Shown here one piece after another: positions 1-11,871 of a stretch of DNA of 64,000 nucleotides. The translations under genes and the position numbers were made by a program. The notes below the pieces were generated by a model. It saw only the letters and a list, made by a program, of their open reading frames with translations, did no database searches and had not been told where the DNA came from. This DNA comes from Pyxicephalus adspersus (taxonomy: Eukaryota > Chordata > Amphibia > Anura > Pyxicephalidae). Position 1 is the first letter of the stretch. The number at the start of each line of letters is the position of its first letter. Location of the stretch: contig NC_092860.1 in NCBI RefSeq assembly GCF_032062135.1, positions 764,552 to 828,551 on the forward strand, read 5' to 3'.

Positions 1-149
1 TTTTTGCTGCAGTATAATAATATTTATCTCAGACCTGGGGAATATGATAATGTAGTTTTCTGTGGGCTTCACAAACACATTCATCAGAGACTCCGAGGGC
101 TCTATTTATAAATAATTCCCCCATCAATTGGTCTGAAATTGGCAGATGG

Positions 150-336
150 TTGGATCTCTCTAGGCCTATTTTTTGTGTGCTGCTTCCCCACCTCTTAGAT
201 TGTAAGCTCTTCAGGGCAGGGTCCTCTCCTCCTCCTCTGTCACTGTCTGTATTAGTCTGTCATTTCCAACCCCTGTTTATTGTACAGTGCTCCATAATAT
301 GTTGGCGCTATATACCGGTAAATCCTGTTTATTATT

Positions 337-372
<36 letters not shown>
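150..372 (+). repeat. L2-type retroposon 3' tail with (AAT)n end
   Basis: This is one of at least ten copies in the window. It reads TTAGATTGTAAGCTCTTCAG, then a CT-rich stretch, then TATTTATTGTACAG and TGTTGGCGCTATATA, and it ends in an AAT microsatellite. The layout resembles the 3' tails of L2-clade LINEs and the SINEs that borrow them. The family name is an inference. Confidence 0.6.
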
Positions 373-858
373 TTCAGTCCCTATTAAAAATAATGGCTGG
401 TCCTGCCACCTAGTGGCCAATCACAATAGTGCACAGGTGTCACAATAGGTAAAGCTATGTGAGTGAACTGAACGAATCTAAAGTGAATTGGCAGTAATTG
501 TCACATAATACATAGGGTGAATCCTGCCAGAAAATGCTGGATGAATGCTGTGTCGAATCCTACTTGGATTAATCAACCTATTTATTCACTGGGTGACTTT
601 TATTGATGAATACTCCCCTTGGTGCAGTAAAATGTTTGTATACGTTTTCACCTTTAGTGAATTCGTTATATTTTATTTTATTGCAGCTCTGCACTCCCTG
701 GCCTCTGTATTGGTTTCCTTTTATTTCCACCCGGTGACCGTGTGAATAATGCACATCCTGTCTTAGAGTGACAACACTCACTGTACTGTTTTTATGGAGG
801 AGCAGCGTTGTCACCCTAGGACTGAGCTACAGAGCAACTCCCTCTCCTCATCTCTGTA

Positions 859-1652
859 NNNNNNNNNNNNNNNNNNNNNNNNNNNNNNNNNNNNNNNNNN
901 NNNNNNNNNNNNNNNNNNNNNNNNNNNNNNNNNNNNNNNNNNNNNNNNNNNNNNNNNNNNNNNNNNNNNNNNNNNNNNNNNNNNNNNNNNNNNNNNNNNN
1001 NNNNNNNNNNNNNNNNNNNNNNNNNNNNNNNNNNNNNNNNNNNNNNNNNNNNNNNNNNNNNNNNNNNNNNNNNNNNNNNNNNNNNNNNNNNNNNNNNNNN
1101 NNNNNNNNNNNNNNNNNNNNNNNNNNNNNNNNNNNNNNNNNNNNNNNNNNNNNNNNNNNNNNNNNNNNNNNNNNNNNNNNNNNNNNNNNNNNNNNNNNNN
1201 NNNNNNNNNNNNNNNNNNNNNNNNNNNNNNNNNNNNNNNNNNNNNNNNNNNNNNNNNNNNNNNNNNNNNNNNNNNNNNNNNNNNNNNNNNNNNNNNNNNN
1301 NNNNNNNNNNNNNNNNNNNNNNNNNNNNNNNNNNNNNNNNNNNNNNNNNNNNNNNNNNNNNNNNNNNNNNNNNNNNNNNNNNNNNNNNNNNNNNNNNNNN
1401 NNNNNNNNNNNNNNNNNNNNNNNNNNNNNNNNNNNNNNNNNNNNNNNNNNNNNNNNNNNNNNNNNNNNNNNNNNNNNNNNNNNNNNNNNNNNNNNNNNNN
1501 NNNNNNNNNNNNNNNNNNNNNNNNNNNNNNNNNNNNNNNNNNNNNNNNNNNNNNNNNNNNNNNNNNNNNNNNNNNNNNNNNNNNNNNNNNNNNNNNNNNN
1601 NNNNNNNNNNNNNNNNNNNNNNNNNNNNNNNNNNNNNNNNNNNNNNNNNNNN
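859..1652. other. assembly gap (N run)
   Basis: There are 794 N. The right flank is a 30-bp tandem repeat, so the gap probably lies in or beside that array. Apparent reading frames across the Ns are meaningless. Confidence 0.99.
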
Positions 1653-1740
1653 CTCATATGTGTGAATGTCACCAGTCCTGTGCTCATATGTGTGAATGTC
1701 ACATGTCCTGTCATTAATGTGTGTGAATGTCACCAGTCAT
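1653..1740. repeat. 30-bp tandem repeat beside the gap
   Basis: Three imperfect 30-bp units, each containing TGTGTGAATGTCAC, start at the gap edge. The array may continue into the unsequenced gap. The rest of 1741-2356 holds no gene that I can see, only scattered GGGTGAAT words. Confidence 0.75.
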
Positions 1741-2356
1741 AGTGCCTATGTTAAAGGACCCCAAATAGAGGTCTGTGTATTATGTGTGTTTTATCCCAGG
1801 AATCAATTGGGTAAATTCTGGGTTTAAATTGGGTGAATCTTGGGTGAAAACAGCACACATTCACCTTCACATTCACCTCTTCCCACCTGCCCTGATGAAA
1901 GAATAGGAGGGAATCCCATCATTCACTTTCATTTATTTTACATCAGAACGATAAATCGAGATTCCACAGTGCTAAGATCTTTGGGTTGTAGGTACTCTTC
2001 AGGAAACCAGGTGGGTGAATGAGGCTTCCAGCATTCACCCAGAATGAAAATATCACTTTGATGTAGATGAGCCCAGACAATACAGAGTAACAACCATGCA
2101 ACCATAAGATGCCCTCACCCACCTTCCATGTCCTCCAATGTCACCAAGTATGAACTAAACATTCACCCCCACCCATGTGGCAGCAGCAGTGGCCATTTAA
2201 CATTCACCCTTGTCTCATTCCTGGAAGTACGGAAGCAGATTTGGGTGGGGGAAATACAGAAAAGTTGTCCCCTTACGGCTGTGGTGTACTTGGCCAGGTC
2301 CAGTCAGGTGACTTCAGATGTCTCCGGTTGTCCCATTGGGGGCCACATTGGGGGGT

Positions 2357-3949
2357 TTAGGATCTTTTCTTCTTGTGTTTGTTCTGGCCCCGGCAGCTGC
2401 AGATCCTCAGCCCAGCTCGAAGGATTCTTATTGTCAGGTAGGAAGACACAAAAACTGCGAGCAGCAGGAAGCCAGTGACGTCCAGCAGATAATACTGGAA
2501 CCAAGCCAGGTGATTTGCTGCAGGCTGCAGGTGCGGGGCTCCTTTATGGCGCATGACATATTCTGTCCAGTACACAGCCAGGTCTCTAGGGGGCAGCGGT
2601 GTGTCTCGGTGTAAAGCAGAAAGATGTTTCATGGCCTGGCTATAGGACGGATCATCGATAACGCTGCGCACCGCACTGAATATATCCCTGGCCGTTATAT
2701 CGCTCGTGTTCTCCACGATAATGGCCGCCCCTCGCATCTTCAGACGTAGCAAGTTTTCATATTGGTCACCAAACAATGGAAACCCAACTATGGGGACACC
2801 GTGGTACAGAGCCTCATAGACCCCATTCTCACCTCCGTGTGCCAGGAACACCTTGGTATTGGGGTGACTGAGGAGGTCATTCTGCGGCAGCCAATCAACA
2901 ATCAGCGTGTTATTCCCCAATGTGTCCAGAGCTTCTCCGGAGTAACGCCAGATCACTCTCTCCTTGAGTTGGGCCAACCCGGCGGCAATCTCCCGGGCAA
3001 TGGGAAGGGGCAGCTTGTTCACCATGGTACCCAACGAAAAGACTACAACCCCCTGTCCCTAACTGTCCATGAATTCTTGAATATGTTGAGGGAGCGGTTT
3101 GGGTGGTCGGCATTGGAAGCCCCCAATATACACGGCGTTGGGCATGGTCGGCCTGGGGAACTCAAACACAAAGTCCACTTTCATCAGATAGATATCGGCC
3201 CTCTTGTACATCTCAAAGATCCCAATATCGGCGTGGAGATATCGCTGAGCCAATTGGTCATACGTTGGGTAGATGAGGAGGTGGCTGGCGGCCATGTATA
3301 GGCAATAAAGGGCCACGTTTTTCACCCTATCACTGAAGCCCATCCTGTCTGTGATCCGGGAGTTTATAACTGGCACGTAGGAAAGCGGTGATGGGGCGAT
3401 GGCAAAGTGAATATCTTCAGTGGGCATCCAACGCCCGAAGAATACAATGGGAAGCTTCAAATGGTGGGCCAACATGACTCCGGCCACATTGTATGGATCG
3501 GCCAGAACCACCTCAAAGTCAGCACCGGCCAATCGACCCAAAACCTCCTTATTCTCAAATATCGCCTGGATGAAGGCTACGGACATCTGAGTCCCAGTCT
3601 GAAGGGCTTGAATGAATTCCCAGGCCACGGTGAAAGATGATGAATGTTTGGTGAAAGCTTGTTGGAAGATCCAATTCAAGGCGTATTCCTCAAACTCCTT
3701 CCGAGTCAGCTTCAGCGATTCAGACATGGAAAAGTTCTCCACCTGGAAGTCTTCCGATGTCCCGTCAATGTACAAGCTGCTGGAAGGTCGGATGACCGTC
3801 AGCTTGTGTCCCTTCTGGACCAACTCCATCATGAGAATCTTAATATTAATCCAATGACTTCCTTCTACTGGTACAACCAGAATCTTCCCAGCCTGAGAAG
3901 CGGAGAAGACCAAATCACAGATACAAAGAGCTAATGCCGCGGCCGCCAT
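2357..3949 (-). CDS. UDP-glucuronosyltransferase, UGT5-like, single exon, interrupted by an in-frame TAG
   Basis: This is an ER-membrane enzyme that transfers a sugar from a UDP-sugar to small lipophilic acceptors. The frame from ATG 3949 to TAA 2357-2359 spans 530 codons in one exon, the usual UGT length. From the N-terminus it shows a hydrophobic signal (MAAAALALCICDLVF), the acceptor-domain motif GSHWINIK with the family's conserved His, the donor-site signature WLPQNDLLSHP..HGGENGVYEALYHG..P..GDQ, a C-terminal membrane segment (FLLLAVFVSSYLTI), and a lysine-rich KKRS tail fitting a KKXX ER-retrieval signal. The SHW..VIRPSSS and YVMRHKGAPHL segments and the lack of introns point to the UGT5 group rather than UGT1 or UGT2. 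The frame is broken once: TAG at 3059-3061, directly after HIQEFMDS, where relatives continue with Ser-Gly. No frameshift or other stop is visible. It could be a young pseudogene, a null allele or a base-call error. A GTG-initiated extension to 3970 is unlikely because ATG 3949 fits the signal peptide. Confidence 0.82.
3059..3061 (-). other. premature stop codon in the UGT
   Basis: AGT-TAG-GGA on the minus strand lies between the acceptor domain and the VVVFSLGTMV strand that opens the donor domain. Reading resumes in the same frame at once. Truncation here would remove the UDP-sugar site and the membrane anchor. Confidence 0.9.
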
Positions 3950-6460
3950 GATGGTGGAGCTCCGGCACACTCTTCTACTTCCTTCTATACAATGTGCCCG
4001 GTGACGACTTCAATGTATAGTGCAAAGTCATCCTGATAGGGAACACTCCTCCCTCTAGAACCTTCTTCCTGTGCTTGTACAATTATCAGAATATTGTCCA
4101 GCCGACTCTTAGCATGTTTCCAGCTTCCTTCCATAGTCTGTACTTTGCCCCCAGGGGAGGGGACGTTTATCACTAGCTTTCTTCTTTCCATAAGCTGCTG
4201 CAATATATTTGTTCACCTTGGGCTTTCCCTTCACTGTACAACCACAGATATTATTGCTACAGGAGTTGTCAGAATTTACTCTTCTCTTTCATGCATAACT
4301 CTCAATTGTGATTGGTGGAAACGCCTGGCCAGCCAGTTTACCCAGCTGTGCACTTCTGAAATTGGCCACTAGGTGGCAGGACGAGTCATTATTTTAATAG
4401 GAACCGAAATGATCATGGTGAGGATGAATAATAAAAGAGGATTTATATAGCGCCAACATATAACGCAGTGCTGTACACCCCATCACTCTCCTTGTAATGA
4501 ATATGGATGGATAAATAGAACTTTGAAGCTTTCATGGTAGAAGCGCACACAGACATTGATCTTTGGTCGGTGGTCAGGAGATCGCAGGGAATATTTTGAT
4601 CTACAGTAAACCTTCAGTTTACTGATTTCCATTGCTTAATAATTGCTTGTTTTATATAAGATTTTATAGATTGCATAAAATACTCAGGATTCTCCAATGC
4701 TCCACTAACTTCCTCACTCATAACCTCATCACGCGCACGGCTCTGTTGGCGCTATATAAATCCTGTTTATTAATAATAACAAAGGATGACTTTATTTTCC
4801 TATATGATCATTGTTCTAATTATTTTACATTTCCTAATAATTGTCTAAATGATAAATTCTATTGTAACGGTTACATCTGATTATTAATGTCAGGGCTGCA
4901 TAACACTGAATGATGTTTATTATCAGAATATCAGAATATCTCTAAATTACACCTTAGGCTATTTATAAATGATTCCCCCGTCAATTCACTCATAGAGCCC
5001 GATTTAATAAAGCTCCCCGAAGCTGGAGAGGGTACACTTTTATCAGTGAAGCTGGGTGATCCAGCAAACCTGGAATGGATTTCTAAGTCATTTGCTATTT
5101 GTTAGTAAATGTTTTGAATCCTGGACCAGATCCATGCCAGGTTTGGTGGATCACCCAGGTTCACTGATGAAAGTTTATCCTCTCCAGCTTCGGGGAGCTT
5201 TATTAAATCAGACCCATAATATTTGGTTATTTCCTATTGCCACAGCTGTGCACTTTTGTCGATTGGCCCCTAGGAGGAGTCATTGTTGTATTAGGAACTG
5301 ACAGCAGGGGCATGCTTGGCGAGGTGACAACACCTCTCTGGTGCCTGTCTATGCAATGCATGCAGAAGCAGCATTGTGCCCCTGCTGCCAGCTCCAGGTA
5401 TTGCGTGCAAATCATTGCAAAATTCTCCCTCCAGAGCTGGGTGGGAAGAAGCGGCAGGTGGGTGGTGCTCCCTATTATGTGACCAAAAACAGCCGGGTGG
5501 TGCGCCCAGCTAAAAGAATCTAGAGAGAACACTGCGTTACTAGGAGACCATTCATCTAATAGGGAGCTAAAGTATGCAGGGAGGGGCAGATTTTGGGGAC
5601 AGATTTGCCTTTGACCCATCATTTGATATTTAATCTTCTTCATCCTCTCCGTGCACATTAATAAGGCTGTAACCCTTTCATATAGTTCCCGTCCTTACAT
5701 CAAAAAGGAATAAAGACCAACAAGCACCCAATCACATTTGAGATAGATCTGTTATGCCAGACACTGGCGGTTGGCACTACTTCTGGCTGAACACTAGAGG
5801 GCAGCAGAGCAGCTACACTGTCAGCCCGCTGCCTATAAACTCCATGTCCCATGATTCCTTGCATTGTGTATCATTGATGGGAGGCGGAGTCTCAGCTCTC
5901 TACAGGACAAAGAGGAGGGGCTACAAATGAAGACACAGAGCATGAATTGTAGCCACACACAGGAAGAATATGCAGCTCCCTGCAATGGATGGAGGGGATT
6001 TATGGGGGCTCACCGATGGACGGGGTCATTAGGACATTATTAGCCCACCCATAGATAATTAAATCACTGCACGTGGATGTGGGATGTCTTGTACGGTGAC
6101 ATCTCTAAAAAACGACCAATCAGTGATGAGGAATAATCCTCAGGTGTAAATCTGCCGTCCTGCAAGAAGATATAACAGATAATGGAATACACCCGATTGT
6201 GTACCGGTATTGTCTGGCCTTCACTGTGCAGCAAAGCTCAAATTAGGGAAGGAAGAACCACGGGGACAATCAGTCCAATCACAGCATGAGGGTGGGGCCA
6301 TGACAGCCTGAGCTTAGAGGAAATAGGTTGAATGTAGCTGAACGAGGACACCTAGTGCTGTATATGGGAATTACACCCAATACCCCTCATCAGGGCAGTA
6401 TTGTGGTGCACCGACCGGAGTTGGACCATTAAGGGATGAGAGGCAGATTAGTGTTGAAGC
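3950..6460. other. intergenic interval between UGT and ANKRD40
   Basis: No coding potential is recognised. It holds two L2-type tail fragments (4427-4480 minus; 4703-4780 plus, which looks internally deleted) and a MITE at 4997-5215. The UGT promoter should lie just right of 3950, but I see no clear TATA box or other core element. Confidence 0.5.
4997..5215. mobile_element. palindromic MITE, copy 1
   Basis: The two ends are inverted copies: GATTTAATAAAGCTCCCCGA then AGCTGGAGAGG on the left, and the reverse complement on the right. The similarity runs inward about 90 bp each side (CAGTGAAGCTGGGTGATCCA). No ORF is present. A second, diverged copy lies at 28952-29162. This fits a foldback/MITE non-autonomous DNA transposon; the superfamily is not determined. 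Confidence 0.75.
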
Positions 6461-6462
6461 CG

Positions 6463-8078
6463 TTTTATTTGTAAACAAGAAAGACATAAAATCTGTACAG
6501 AGTTCATCACAGCCGCAGCTCATTGGTCAATCCACCCAATATTATTACTAGGGATTGGTTAGGAGGAAGACTAAAGGGCCACCCCCAGTAATACTGCAGG
6601 TTAGTTACATGGTGTCAGTCTAGTTCTAGGCAGAGCGCCCCCTGGCTGTGTCTCAGGTTATTCTAACGGAAAAGCCGATCCCCCCCACCCCACATTTGTG
6701 TTGTCACAGATCGCCTGTCATGCTGATCCTCTGACTTAAATAGTCCAAGTCCCCCCCATGATACAAATATTGGCTCTGCCTTCACTGGCTGCATGCTGGC
6801 TCTAACAGAAAATATGATAAATTGCTCCAGTGATCAGAAGGTGATGCACAGACGGTTTTCCTGCTGCTCTTTGCTGAAACAATAATTGTTGTGGCATAAC
6901 CCGGACGACTCTCCCCCCGCTGTGTGCGACGTACACTTCCGTCTCCTTTCCATCCTTTGCAGCGCAGCCACTTCCTGTCTAGGTGTCCCCAGCGATGGCC
7001 GCCTTGCATTTCTCATTCTGGGTGCCCTGATGGAGACAACACCGAGCTGTGTCTGTGAGATTTGCATTGAATCAGCCCCTTGTAGTCACCATAGGAAACC
7101 CCACAAGAGAAATACAGACCACCACATGACAGGAAGTGTCTGGAGAACCTTTGTGGCAGGATCACTTTGTGAACAGACCACTCATAATGGCTTTGGTGGG
7201 AGTGCAGGGACCCCCCCGCCCAGGGTCACCAACTGGCAGAAGCTTATACAGAGAAAGGTCGTCATACTCCATGCGTCCACTGAGATCATCATTGTAAACA
7301 TAACGCTCATTAACCCCACAATCTGCCCCGGGCTGGGTGACTTCCCAGACACTGCCCCCTAGAGGTGAATATAAAACGGGGTAATCAGAAAACAATTCAA
7401 GCAGTAAAATCTCTGGAAATTTCCAGCAATTTATAAACAACGGAGGGGCCCGGATATCTCTGCCATTGGCTGCCCAGATCAAAAAAAGGCACCCCGCTCA
7501 CCCCTGTGGTGGAACTACAGAACATCTCCCAGCACTACAATGGCTGGTGTAAGGAATTCATCAGATCAGCCGGGGACGCTACAGCTGCTGCTGAACTACA
7601 GGTCCCAGCATGTAATCAGTGCCACAACAGAAACCTGGAACATGAAATTTCCTGATTCTGGTCCATTGTGCTTCTCCATGAGGCTGGCATGCAGAGCCCC
7701 GCCCCCAAGATATAGGAAGCCCCACCCACAAGATGTAGGAAGCTCCGCCCAGAAGAGGTAGGAAGCCCCGCCCAGAAGAGGTAGGAAGCTCTACTCAGAA
7801 CACATGGAGATCTCTAGAGGGAAATCATACACAGATCCTTTCACTAGGTGAGTTGCACAGCTCTGTACAGCAGGGGGAGCTCCGCCCAGCAGATGAAGGA
7901 AGCTCTGTGCAGCACTTATAGGAAGTTCCGCCCAGAAGATGCGGGAAGCTCTGTGCAGCAGGGGAGCTCCGGCCAGCAGACGCAGGGAGCTCCGCTCAGC
8001 AGACTCAGGGGTCCCGGCATACACATTATACAGTCCCTCAGTAGGTTAGTCTCGGTAATGGCGACACACCGGGCACTC
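6463..8078 (-). other. ANKRD40: ANKRD40 3' UTR (inferred)
   Basis: This is the stretch between the ANKRD40 stop codon and an AATAAA on the minus strand (TTTATT at 6464-6469 on plus). About 1.6 kb is a plausible 3' UTR. No other gene is recognised. The region at 7725-8010 is made of degenerate GC-rich repeats. Confidence 0.5.
7725..8010. repeat. degenerate tandem repeat in the ANKRD40 3' UTR
   Basis: Roughly 20-35-bp units built on GGAAGCTCCGCCCAGCAGA, with many substitutions, repeat through this stretch. Short ORFs here are by-products of the repeat. Confidence 0.65.
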
Positions 8079-10571
8079 TCAGTAGGTGAGTTGTGAGGCC
8101 TTCTTATTGAAGCACGGTCGCTCAGTCAGCGCGGTGGCGTTCCTGAAGGGACTGTGGTCATATTGCAGCACCAATTCCAGCTCCTGGAAGTCCTGCAGCC
8201 TCGCAACATCTTTATCCTGAAACAGAAGAATGCAAGGATTCACTATATTGTGTAATGACACTGTACAGCCATAAGGGGGCGACAACCTTTCTATGGGATC
8301 CCCTCACTGCCCCCCCCATGTCAAGGGTCTTTGGATTTGTGAGGCCCCATGAAACTCCCCAATACAGATGTGGCCCCAGTGTACCCTGTGTGCAGGAGAA
8401 TGGGGCACAATTTTCCTGACATCCTATTGGTTTATCCCAATGAGTGGAGTGCTGTCTGGGTGAACTCGTCTGCCCCCCCCTTCCCTATGGTTGGGGTATT
8501 TGGGCCGGGGTGGTTCTTTACCTTGCGCAGCATTGTGTTGGGCAGTTTGCGGATCCTCTCCACGTTGTCCGGGCTCACTCCCAGCTCATAGCAGCAGACC
8601 CGGAGGAGCTCTCTATAGGTCAGGGCCTCCCGCTCCATCTCCACCTCGATGAAATCGTTATCCCCGGGGGCGTTACTCTGAATTCTCACCTTCAGGACTA
8701 ATTCTGGGTAAAGAAGAAGAGAACCAATCAGAAACACCGAATGAGATCTGCAGATCATCGCTCTGTTCTGACCCCGGAAATGAATGGGGAGACTCTGAAT
8801 GTCCCCCTTGCCGTGGCACAGCAGAAAGTTACCATATGAAGGGGCGGAGTCACTTTAGGTCAGGTGATGGGGAAGGGGCGGGGTATATTAGCAGGGGCGT
8901 TACCTTTCATGTTAGAGGGGAAGGCTCCGGTGAAGAAGAACGGCTGGAAGACTTGCATGGGGCCGCCAGGAGCAGCGGCGTGGGGAAGATTAGATGGAAG
9001 CGGTGAGAACATCCCGCGGTTCTGGGGGCCCGGCGTCTGGCACATGGGGCCGCTCTGTACGGGGGAAGGGGCACATTCTGGCGGGATCGGCACCTCGCCG
9101 TTATAAAACAAAGCTGGGAATTTGTCCTCCTTCTTCACAGACGGCGCCAGGTGAATGTTTTCCACTCCGTTACTCAGTAAAGGGAAAGTTGTGGGGGGCG
9201 GCGGGGGAGCAGAGTTCCCATTCTCAGCGAGCGCGGCGGCGGTGGTCTCCTGCTTATCCCGGCTGTAACCGTACGGGAAAGGTGGATTGGTGAGGTAATT
9301 CGGGACAAAAGATAAATCGGGTTCAGGTTTGGGTTCCGGATCCAAATCCTCCACTGGAAGAAAAAGAAACAATCAGAGAACTGCGGGAGAGACCACAACA
9401 TATCATTATCATGGGTGAATCCAGGGAAATGTGTGAATAGTGTGTGAACAGGTGACGACTCACCTCCCAGAACTCTCTTGATCTCCCGCTTGGAGGTGAG
9501 CTGAGCGGCTTTCTCTCCTTTGTTGGTGAAGATTTCTTTATCGGCCCCGGCTTCTAGCAGGTGGGTCACCACGTGGAGGTGATTGCGTTTACAAGCCCAG
9601 TGCAGGCAGGTCCTGTGAATGGGGGAGGGGGGCCGAAATATTAATACACCAGAGGGCACCAATCATTTTCATCCAACTCTTTGGAACCAGCCGCCTCTCT
9701 ACAGAGATTCAACAACAGAGAGACCACTGCTAACACATAGGCACCAGAAACCTCTCTGCAGAGGTCCAACACACCTACCTGCCTGCAAGTTACCTCCCCA
9801 ATCTATCAGACTCTAATGCTATAGGCTGCTGTTATGAACAATAGTAAGGAGTGGGCGGGATCAGTTCCAATCTCCAGGTAAAACTGAGATCTGCATGTAA
9901 ATGGCCTCATTGCAGCTTTATGCTGAACCCCAACTCCTTTCTTTATGCTGCCCCCCCCTCCCATATATCCGTCCCCCCTGTGCAGGGCCCTCGTCATTCT
10001 CCCAGGCTGGGGGTCCCCACTGATGTAGTGAGCCAATCAGAGGTCAGGACCACATTATGAGGGCGGAGCCATTACACCCCAGTCCAGGACTTAGGGTCAG
10101 GTGACACTGGGCCTCATACAACCCAGAAGACTGAGGACATCATGTGGCCGAAAAGGGTACTGCAGGGGACAGCTGCGTATTAAAGGGGAGGATTGCTGAC
10201 AGACAATAAAAATAAAATGAGGACATAAAGCTATATGACAACCATGAAACCCACCGGTGATCCTGCCAATAACACACTTCCTGTGACAACGCACACTGCT
10301 GTGTATCTAGGGAGGAACTCATGGTTGTCACCCAGGCTGGATGTTATCCCTTCCCCAATGCTGGAATTTGTAGTTCACACACTAAGGATTCTTTCTGGTA
10401 ACATGACAGGAAGTGGGAAGGATGCTGCATTTCTGGCAGGATCAGGATCTGTCGGGGGACTCACCAGCCGTTGATCTCATTCTGGGAATTCACTTCCACC
10501 CCGGAGCTCAGCAGCTTCTGCACTTCTTCCAGGTCCCCCAATGCAGCTGCTTCCCTCAGTCTTTCTTCCAT
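8079..10571 (-). CDS. ANKRD40: ankyrin repeat domain-containing protein 40
   Basis: This is an ankyrin-repeat protein without an established biochemical role. Five exons (minus strand) join in frame: 10465-10571, 9464-9612, 8904-9353, 8522-8703 and 8079-8216, all with GT-AG borders. The product is 341 aa. Residues 1 to about 90 carry the ankyrin repeats (RLREAAALGDLEEVQKLL; TCLHWACKRNH..LLEAGADKE). The middle is Pro-rich and low in complexity (PPPPPTTFP; QVFQPFFFTGAFPSNMK). The last 110 residues form the conserved C-terminal block (ELVLKVRIQ, LTYRELLRVCCYELGV, IRKLPNT, RLQDFQELELVL, ending KKASQLTY). Human ANKRD40 matches block for block and is slightly longer. The first ATG, 10571, is preceded by an in-frame TGA, so the protein starts at MEERLREAAAL and lacks the roughly ten extra N-terminal residues of the human form. 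It is transcribed head-to-head with LUC7L3, 1.3 kb away. Confidence 0.93.
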
Positions 10572-11749
10572 GGGGGGGATGGGTCATACACAGCCCCTGC
10601 AGATTGTACCAGGGGACCCCAATATTAAGATCAGGTCTGCATGGAGGATGTCACACACAGGTCAGATAGGAGGAGGGGAATACAAAGGGCAGATCTAGAT
10701 TGGGGGTGGGGCACAGAGATCGGATATAGATTGGATCGGGCGGGGCACAGATCAGATGAACTGAACCGATAAAATTCAATGTCTGCATAAAGGACACACA
10801 GATCTCATCTATAGGAGGGGTTGACAGATATCGGTCAGGCTCAGCCCCGGAAGGGCTCCAGCGACACTGAGAGAATGATGGGCCCAATGTCCGGCCTCCC
10901 CCGGGGTGCAGAGCGGGGACTGAAATCTCAGTGCACAGTGCTGGGGGGCGGGATTAAAAGTGACACACAAAGCTTGGCATATTGGTTCCGGGGGAAAGTA
11001 AGGACAGCGAGCAAAGCAGATGGGAGAGGAGGGGAAAAGGGCGGTGCTACAAGGAAAGGGGGCGTATCTACATAAATTACCTGACGGGGCGGAGCTATAA
11101 ATGGATTAGGGAGAACATAACTGGGTCACGTGTCAGATGGGGCAAATACTGTGTAAGAAGAGGATATTAAATAAGGGCGGGGGGGTATTATACAAGGTAA
11201 TATTCTACAGAGGGGCAAATTATATGGGGACAGAAGGGGAATATACAGAGTGCAGGGGACAGAGGGGGCATTATACAGAGTGCAGGGGGGCGAAGGGGGA
11301 TTAAACAAAGTGCAGGGGGCAGAGAGGGGATTATACAGAGTGCACGGGGCAGAAGAGGTTTATACAGAGTGCAGGGGGCAGAGGGGGGATTATACAGAGT
11401 GCAGGGGGCAGAGGGGGGAATATACAGAGTGCAGGGGGCAGAGGGGATTATACACAGTGCAGGGGGCAGAGGGGGAATTATACAGAGTGCAGGGGGCAGA
11501 GGGGATTATACATAGTGCAGGGGGCAGAGGGGGAATTATACAGAGTGCAGGGGGCAGCACAAATCTTCTAATGACAAAATCAGTGACTTTTTATTTCTTT
11601 ATTTTTACATTTTTGTAAACCTTTTACCCTGCCCCCTTCTTATTACCCTGCACCCCCACTATTTTAATAATTGCCCCCACCTGGCCAGGATTGAGTAATT
11701 ACTCGCAGACTTGTAAAGTGGGAGGAGAATAAAGAGAGGGGAGGTCCGT
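10572..11749. other. head-to-head intergenic interval ANKRD40 / LUC7L3
   Basis: This is non-coding DNA between the two start codons. It contains G-rich stretches and a minisatellite (11225-11558). The ANKRD40 promoter and 5' UTR should lie near 10572-10950, but I cannot place them exactly. Confidence 0.5.
11225..11558. repeat. 28-bp G-rich minisatellite
   Basis: About a dozen imperfect units of ATTATACAGAGTGCAGGGGG plus CAGAGGGG. The array sits 0.3-0.6 kb upstream of the LUC7L3 start codon, inside the shared promoter interval. It explains the Glu/Gly-rich ORFs seen there. Confidence 0.85.
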
Positions 11750-11871
11750 GGGCGGAGCCGGCGTCTCCCGGCCGTTGTGGGCGGGGCTGAGCAGAGGGAG
11801 GCCGTGTGGGAGGAAAGCCGCGGCCGCCATTTTGTTGGTTGTGAGGTGAGCGGGCAGCTCGGTGTGTCGCT
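11750..11871 (+). promoter_or_regulatory. LUC7L3: LUC7L3 core promoter / 5' UTR
   Basis: The stretch is CpG-rich and TATA-less, with GC boxes GGGCGG at 11750-11755 and GGGCGGGG at 11779-11786. A YY1-type site CGGCCGCCATTTTG at 11821-11834 lies about 40 bp before the start codon. This is typical of a housekeeping gene promoter. The transcription start is inferred, not seen. Confidence 0.6.

Noticed and set aside
768..1742. Long ORFs on both strands across 859-1652
   Set aside because: They are open only because the stretch is N; the same holds for 39290-40219 and 47351-47923.
7162..7482. Minus-strand frame with YNDDLSGRMEYDDLSLYKLLP
   Set aside because: It looked protein-like, but it lies in the ANKRD40 3' UTR with no splice signals, no family match and a repeat-derived part.
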